Assembly: GCA_014379045.1 (NCBI GenBank)
Contig: JACMMK010000082.1
Span: 1-9,262 of the forward strand
DNA: 9,262 nt
Direction of reading: 5' to 3'
Source: Burkholderiales bacterium
Lineage (GTDB): Bacteria; Pseudomonadota; Gammaproteobacteria; Burkholderiales; CAIKXV01
Below the pieces are notes generated by a model. It was not told the DNA's origin and searched no databases. It was given only the letters and a program-made list of their open reading frames with translations. Positions 7,301 to 9,262 of this stretch are shown piece by piece (positions within the stretch are counted from its first letter, which is position 1; each line of letters starts with the position of its first letter). The position numbers were made by a program, and so were the translations under genes.

Positions 7301-7491
7301 ATCAGATAGCCGGTAATCATTACCGCTACCGCCGCGCGCCATCCCGCCCTCCACACCGCAAACGCAACCGCAGCGTACAGGGTGACCAAAGGCAGCGCGT
7401 CGCCCAACACCGGGTCGAGCGCGAACCTCGCTGCGATCGCAACCAGCAGTCCAAGACCTGCGTACCCGTACGCGGAAACCGGAAAAGTCAT
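4318..7491 (-). CDS. Membrane-bound hybrid histidine kinase (TM-PAS-PAS-PAS-GAF-HisKA-HATPase-REC)
   Basis: A 1057-aa multi-sensor kinase, numbered from ATG 7491. Domains in order: a four-TM KdpD/DUF4118-like module (about 8-105); PAS-1 (121-240, with an IDDSAAPI stretch); PAS-2 with PAC (252-372, HPEDY at 306-310); PAS-3 (382-500); GAF (520-678); HisKA with H-box AHELRNPL, phospho-acceptor H700; HATPase with N box NLLNNA (813-818), G1 DNGVGI (845-850) and G2 GGLGIGL (874-880); and a receiver (943-1055) with D947/D948, phospho-acceptor D991, T1021 and K1043. All catalytic motifs are intact. Its output is not visible: there is no DNA-binding domain and no dedicated response regulator next to it, so phosphate probably passes through an Hpt or phosphotransferase. 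The frame extends 62 codons upstream, but that part is Arg/Cys-rich and unlike a protein N-terminus; ATG 7491 has GAGGAG at 7495-7500 and begins the membrane module. It is divergent from the ECF sigma gene. Confidence 0.95.
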   Translation of the reverse strand: MTFPVSAYGYAGLGLLVAIAARFALDPVLGDALPLVTLYAAVAFAVWRAGWRAAVAVMITGYLICVVVFFEPRGRLGVFSLPLVFGMLAYLVSASVMIVLGHLMHRGRARAEAAEGEVRDQAELLRVTLASIGDAVITTDNDRRITAMNEIARTLTGWTPAHARGQRLEHVFRISNEDTGEVVDNPVQKVFEHGRIVGLANHTVLTDRDGVEHPIDDSAAPIRDDQGRIRGAVLVFHDVSERRRVERELALNVQRFELAVDAVNGIIYDYDFRTGHAERTRGLKAVLGYAPEAVPRTAQWWFEQIHPEDYAAHRAQIDAATAAGECLILTHYRVRHQDGRWLHVEDRAILVRDGQGASLRMVGCTVDISDRVHAEETRRISESRFTAMFEASSAGMAELDIDEGRLLRVNRALGDMLGCDVAEMAMRPFSDFMQIDERETYRAQYRQLTDGALPTHQTEKRLMRGDGATRWVQVTVNAIRDSAGKPVRSFAIVQDIDRRKQVELALDVKKDELAAEVAGLARLHELTQRLVSATSIPEALHEVLAAALLLMATNKGCVQIYDAAADRLELVAHAGMPEQFGLQYGSVQRDGVSACSRAMSTERVVIADTYADPRTAAVRERLDALDYRAAQATPLLGRDGMLLGMLSTYYPTPHEPSARSLQMLDLCARQAADLIERLRIVDALREADRRKDEFLAILAHELRNPLAPIANGLALLERSLPDPHATPAVVSMMGRQLAHVVRLIDDLLDVRRITENKLELRIAEVDLSEILRGAEDTTRAHFDAARHSLTVRLPPQRIWVQGDAVRLTQVFSNLLNNAARYTPPGGAIEVNVDLDDTSVTIRVADNGVGIPPAMLGRIFDLFAQIGTADDFSKGGLGIGLTLVRRLVEMHGGTVSAQSDGEGRGSVFTVRLTRVHGEAAPGDASLAGVRTVLKPPRRKAAKRVLIVDDNVEAAETLAILLDLEGHEAHAAHDGLKALEVAAKVEPDVVLLDLGLPGLDGYQVCHALRKRTPATQPMIVAVTGWGQDSDRRRTQEAGFDGHLVKPVDPATILELLAGA

Positions 7492-7645
7492 CCGCTCCTC
7501 GTCCCCCTGCGATGCGCACCGAACAGCGCCGGATTCTGCGGAATTCGAGCACCGTGCACAAGGCGCGTCGCCGTGCCGTCGGTTCCGCCACGCGGCCACG
7601 CGTTGGGCATCGGGGCGCAACATCCCGAGGCAGGAACGACGCGGT

Positions 7646-7674
7646 GGAATAAACCACGGTGCGCGGCAGTCTTG
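7646..7674 (+). promoter_or_regulatory. Candidate ECF-type promoter of the sigma/anti-sigma unit
   Basis: GGAATAAA at 7646-7653, 15 bases, then GTCTTG at 7669-7674. A GGAA-type -35 element and a GTC-type -10 element are common for ECF sigma factors that control their own gene. Transcription would start near 7681-7685, leaving the ribosome site at 7711-7716 in the leader. It lies in the 237-bp divergent region between the hybrid kinase and the sigma gene. Assigned by eye only; the promoter specificity of this sigma factor is not known. Confidence 0.3.
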
Positions 7675-7710
7675 CATCGATGGGGCACTGGTACGTCAGC
7701 TGACGCAGCA

Positions 7711-7716
7711 GGAGGA
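7711..7716 (+). promoter_or_regulatory. Ribosome binding site of the ECF sigma gene
   Basis: GGAGGA, preceded by A at 7710, is the only strong Shine-Dalgarno match near the beginning of the sigma-like protein sequence. No stop codon limits the frame on the left, so this site decides the start. The nearest in-frame start downstream is TTG 7729, at a long spacing of 12 bases. A TTG at 7718 is too close and out of frame. Confidence 0.55.
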
Positions 7717-7728
7717 CTTGTCGACGCC

Positions 7729-8289
7729 TTGCAGAACGCGCGGAATCCGAACGAGCCGAACCAGCGCGAGCGTTTCGAAGCGTCGGTACTGGTGCATCTG
7801 GACGCCGCCTACAACCTCGCGCGCTGGCTGTTGCGCGATGCCGATGCCGCCGACGACGTCGTGCAGGACGCGAGCCTGCGCGCGTTCCGGTTCTTCGACG
7901 CGATGCAGGGGCCGACGCCGCGCGCATGGTTCATGGCGATCGTACGCAACGCGTGTCTTGACTGGATCGGCATGAAAAAACGCCGCGGCGTCGAAGAGTG
8001 CTACGACGAGGCGGTACACGGCGGCAGCGTGCTCGACGCAGCCGACGATGCTTCGCCCGAGTCGATCGTCGTGCGCGCTTCGGCGGCGCGCGAATTGCAC
8101 GCATGTATATCGAGGCTGCCGAGGGAGTATCGCGAAGTGCTGATCCTGCGCGAGATGGAAGAACTGTCGTATCGCGAGATCAGCGCGGTGGTGGAGGTGC
8201 CGATCGGCACGGTCATGTCGCGCCTGTCGCGTGGCCGCAATCAGCTCGCGCGGCTGATGCGCGCGCCGGAACAGAGGAGGTCGTCGTGA
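7729..8289 (+). CDS. ECF-family RNA polymerase sigma factor
   Basis: A 186-aa group 4 (extracytoplasmic function) sigma factor that directs RNA polymerase to a stress or envelope regulon. Sigma region 2 spans about 18-84, with the core-binding DADAADDVVQDASLRAF stretch (37-53) and region 2.4 ending in WFMAIVRNACLDWI (67-80). A short variable linker (85-118) is followed by sigma region 4 at about 122-176, with the helix-turn-helix LSYREISAVVEVPIGTVMSR. Only regions 2 and 4 are present, as the family requires, and there is no extra C-terminal domain. Start chosen at TTG 7729, from the SD at 7711-7716 and from typical family length; the frame stays open far upstream as an antisense shadow of the kinase, so only the SD supports this. 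The stop TGA overlaps the anti-sigma start (GTGA), so the pair is translationally coupled. Activity should be controlled by the anti-sigma factor; autoregulation is possible. Confidence 0.92.
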   Translation: MQNARNPNEPNQRERFEASVLVHLDAAYNLARWLLRDADAADDVVQDASLRAFRFFDAMQGPTPRAWFMAIVRNACLDWIGMKKRRGVEECYDEAVHGGSVLDAADDASPESIVVRASAARELHACISRLPREYREVLILREMEELSYREISAVVEVPIGTVMSRLSRGRNQLARLMRAPEQRRSS

Positions 8290-9059
8290 ACTGTACGCAC
8301 GCGGCCAAAGTGCTCGACGCCTACCTCGACGGCGAACTCGACGCCGCGACCGATGCGCAGTTGGCGGGACACCTGCGCAGTTGTCCGGAGTGCGCTTCGG
8401 TGCACGACGCGCACCGTGCGCTGCGTGCTGCCTTCGCCGACCTGCAGCGCCATCGCGCCTCCGATGCGCTGCGACGGTCGGTGACCCGTGAACTCGCGGC
8501 CCTCGAGCGCGCGGCGTTATCTGCGCGACCGCGCATCCTTTCCTGGAGCCAGGCCGCCGTCCTCGCGGGCGCGGCGGCGAGCCTGGCCTTCGCCAGCGCG
8601 TCATGGCTGGCCAGACCGCAGCCCTTACCGAGCGACGATCGCCAGGTCGCGATTGCGCGGCATGTCGCCGCGCTGGAAGCGCCGGCCGAGGGCGAAACAC
8701 GCCTCGGGATCGCGTCGTCCGATCGTCACGTGGTCAAACCGTGGTTCGCAGGCAAGATCGATTTCGCGCCGCCTGTGCGCGATCTGAGCGAGCACGGGTA
8801 TGTGCTGGTCGGAGGCAGGACCGATGCGCGGCTCGGGCAGCTCGGGGCGGTGCTCGTCTACCGGATCCGAGGGCACCAGATCACCTTGAGCGTTACCCGC
8901 GTGGCCGCCGCGCGCGAGCAAGTGCCGACGGCATCGACACTGCACGGATTCGCCGTGGTCAGCTGGGCCAGTGCGGGTCTGGGCTTCGCTACGGTGTCCG
9001 ATATCGAGCCCCGCGAACTGCAGCAGTTCGCGGAACTGATTCGGGCGCCCGCACGCTGA
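8286..9059 (+). CDS. Membrane-bound zinc anti-sigma factor (zf-HC2/RsiW-like)
   Basis: A 257-aa anti-sigma factor for the sigma gene it overlaps. The cytoplasmic N-terminus has the zinc anti-sigma (ZAS) motif: C3, then HLRSCPEC giving H29-x3-C33-x2-C36, the same Cys/His spacing type as RsiW. Residues 40-80 form a helical sigma-binding region. One TM helix lies at about 88-109 (AAVLAGAAASLAFASASWLA). The rest (110-257) should be periplasmic; it carries KPWFAGKIDFAPPVRDL (151-167), a GGRxDxRLGQLGAVLVY stretch (176-192) and a C-terminal alpha/beta pattern, as in proteobacterial anti-sigma factors of this kind. It presumably senses an envelope signal, holds the sigma factor at the membrane and releases it on stress. 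Start GTG 8286 overlaps the sigma stop by 4 bp, and AGAGGAGG at 8273-8280 lies 5 bases upstream. The periplasmic part has no Cys, so a disulfide switch there is unlikely. Confidence 0.92.
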   Translation: MNCTHAAKVLDAYLDGELDAATDAQLAGHLRSCPECASVHDAHRALRAAFADLQRHRASDALRRSVTRELAALERAALSARPRILSWSQAAVLAGAAASLAFASASWLARPQPLPSDDRQVAIARHVAALEAPAEGETRLGIASSDRHVVKPWFAGKIDFAPPVRDLSEHGYVLVGGRTDARLGQLGAVLVYRIRGHQITLSVTRVAAAREQVPTASTLHGFAVVSWASAGLGFATVSDIEPRELQQFAELIRAPAR

Positions 9060-9078
9060 CCGCGCGTAATTCTACAGA

Positions 9079-9099
9079 GCGCTGCGTGCGGATCAGCGC
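9079..9099. other. Stem-loop between convergent genes
   Basis: GCGCTG (9079-9084) pairs with CAGCGC (9094-9099) around a 9-base loop, between the anti-sigma stop and the end of the convergent - strand gene, overlapping that gene's stop codon. It lacks a T-run, so its role as a terminator is weak. Confidence 0.2.
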
Positions 9100-9262
9100 A
9101 CGGCGCCCGCGCCGGGAATCGGGCCGGCGGGGGTCACGCCTTGTGCGGGCGCGTTCGGTGACCCCGGATTGCTGCCGGCACCGCCGGACGTTCCGGGCAC
9201 GGGGGCGAATCCGCCGGGCGCGGCCGGGCCCCCGTTGCTCACCGGGTTAGCCGGCGGCACGA
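9093..9262 (-). CDS. C-terminal end of a Gly/Pro/Ala-rich protein (partial)
   Basis: The last 55 visible codons of a gene whose start lies beyond the right edge, ending in TGA (complement of 9093-9095). The visible part is a low-complexity tail made mostly of Gly, Pro, Ala, Asn and Ser, with repeated GG, PG and NP steps and no charged residue apart from the final Arg. Most codons end in G or C, as in the neighbouring genes, which supports coding. Such tails occur on exported or surface proteins and on disordered linkers, but no function can be given from this piece. It is convergent with the anti-sigma gene, 33 bp from its stop. The + strand frame over the same DNA is a continuation of a shadow frame. 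Confidence 0.5.
   Translation of the reverse strand, partial: VPPANPVSNGGPAAPGGFAPVPGTSGGAGSNPGSPNAPAQGVTPAGPIPGAGAVR

Noticed and set aside
7521..7569. Sigma-70-like boxes on the - strand (TTGTGC, 17 bases, CAGAAT) upstream of the hybrid kinase
   Set aside because: Only 3/6 and 4/6 consensus matches; such matches are expected by chance in this length, so I do not call a promoter.
7492..7677. 62-codon N-terminal extension of the hybrid kinase
   Set aside because: The extension is Arg/Cys-rich, has no ribosome site and lies in the divergent promoter region. The membrane module starts at ATG 7491 behind GAGGAG.
5482..7728. Very long + strand open frame (more than 740 codons before the sigma factor) opposite the hybrid kinase
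   Set aside because: It is antisense to a gene with clear domain motifs throughout. GC-rich codon bias keeps this frame open. The translation is Arg/His-rich with no domain, and only its last 186 codons (the sigma factor) are real.

Overview
The window is GC-rich, densely coding chromosomal DNA. It looks proteobacterial: an ECF sigma factor paired with a zinc-finger anti-sigma factor, several GTG/TTG starts, 4-bp gene overlaps, and large PAS/GAF hybrid kinases. A beta- or gammaproteobacterium, possibly Lysobacterales-like, is my best guess, but there is no rRNA or other marker gene and the lineage is not proven. I see no tRNA, rRNA, insertion sequence, CRISPR array or phage gene, and no gene-free stretch longer than 300 bases.

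Left part (1-2320), all on the + strand: galE (UDP-hexose 4-epimerase) starting at the window edge, a small predicted exported single-pass membrane protein, and a hemerythrin-like HHE di-iron protein with an acidic tail. The last two lie 39 bp apart and are probably co-transcribed. A strong hairpin flanked by A and T runs closes this block and can serve as a bidirectional terminator against the convergent gene on its right.

Middle part (2356-7491), mainly on the - strand: a histidine-kinase-like protein with a C-terminal receiver, whose ATP-binding domain has lost its N and G1 boxes (a likely pseudokinase or phosphotransferase); a 99-aa membrane-anchored small protein just upstream of it; a divergent 71-aa acidic, proline-rich small protein on the + strand; and a 1057-aa membrane-bound hybrid histidine kinase (four TM segments, three PAS domains, GAF, HisKA, HATPase, receiver). 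The two kinase-like proteins could share one phosphorelay, with the intact kinase supplying phosphate and the degenerate one relaying or removing it. This is inference.

Right part (7492-9262): a 237-bp divergent region separates the large kinase from a + strand ECF sigma factor and its membrane-bound zinc anti-sigma factor, which overlap by 4 bp (GTGA) and form a two-gene regulatory unit. A candidate ECF-type promoter lies upstream of the sigma gene and may be autoregulatory. The window ends inside the 3' end of a convergent - strand gene encoding a Gly/Pro/Ala-rich tail.

The theme is signal sensing and stress regulation (phosphorelay, ECF sigma, hemerythrin) next to a sugar-nucleotide enzyme. 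I did not find a clearly new multi-gene system. The most interesting items are the degenerate kinase-receiver protein, its small-protein neighbours, and the GalE substrate-gate residue.
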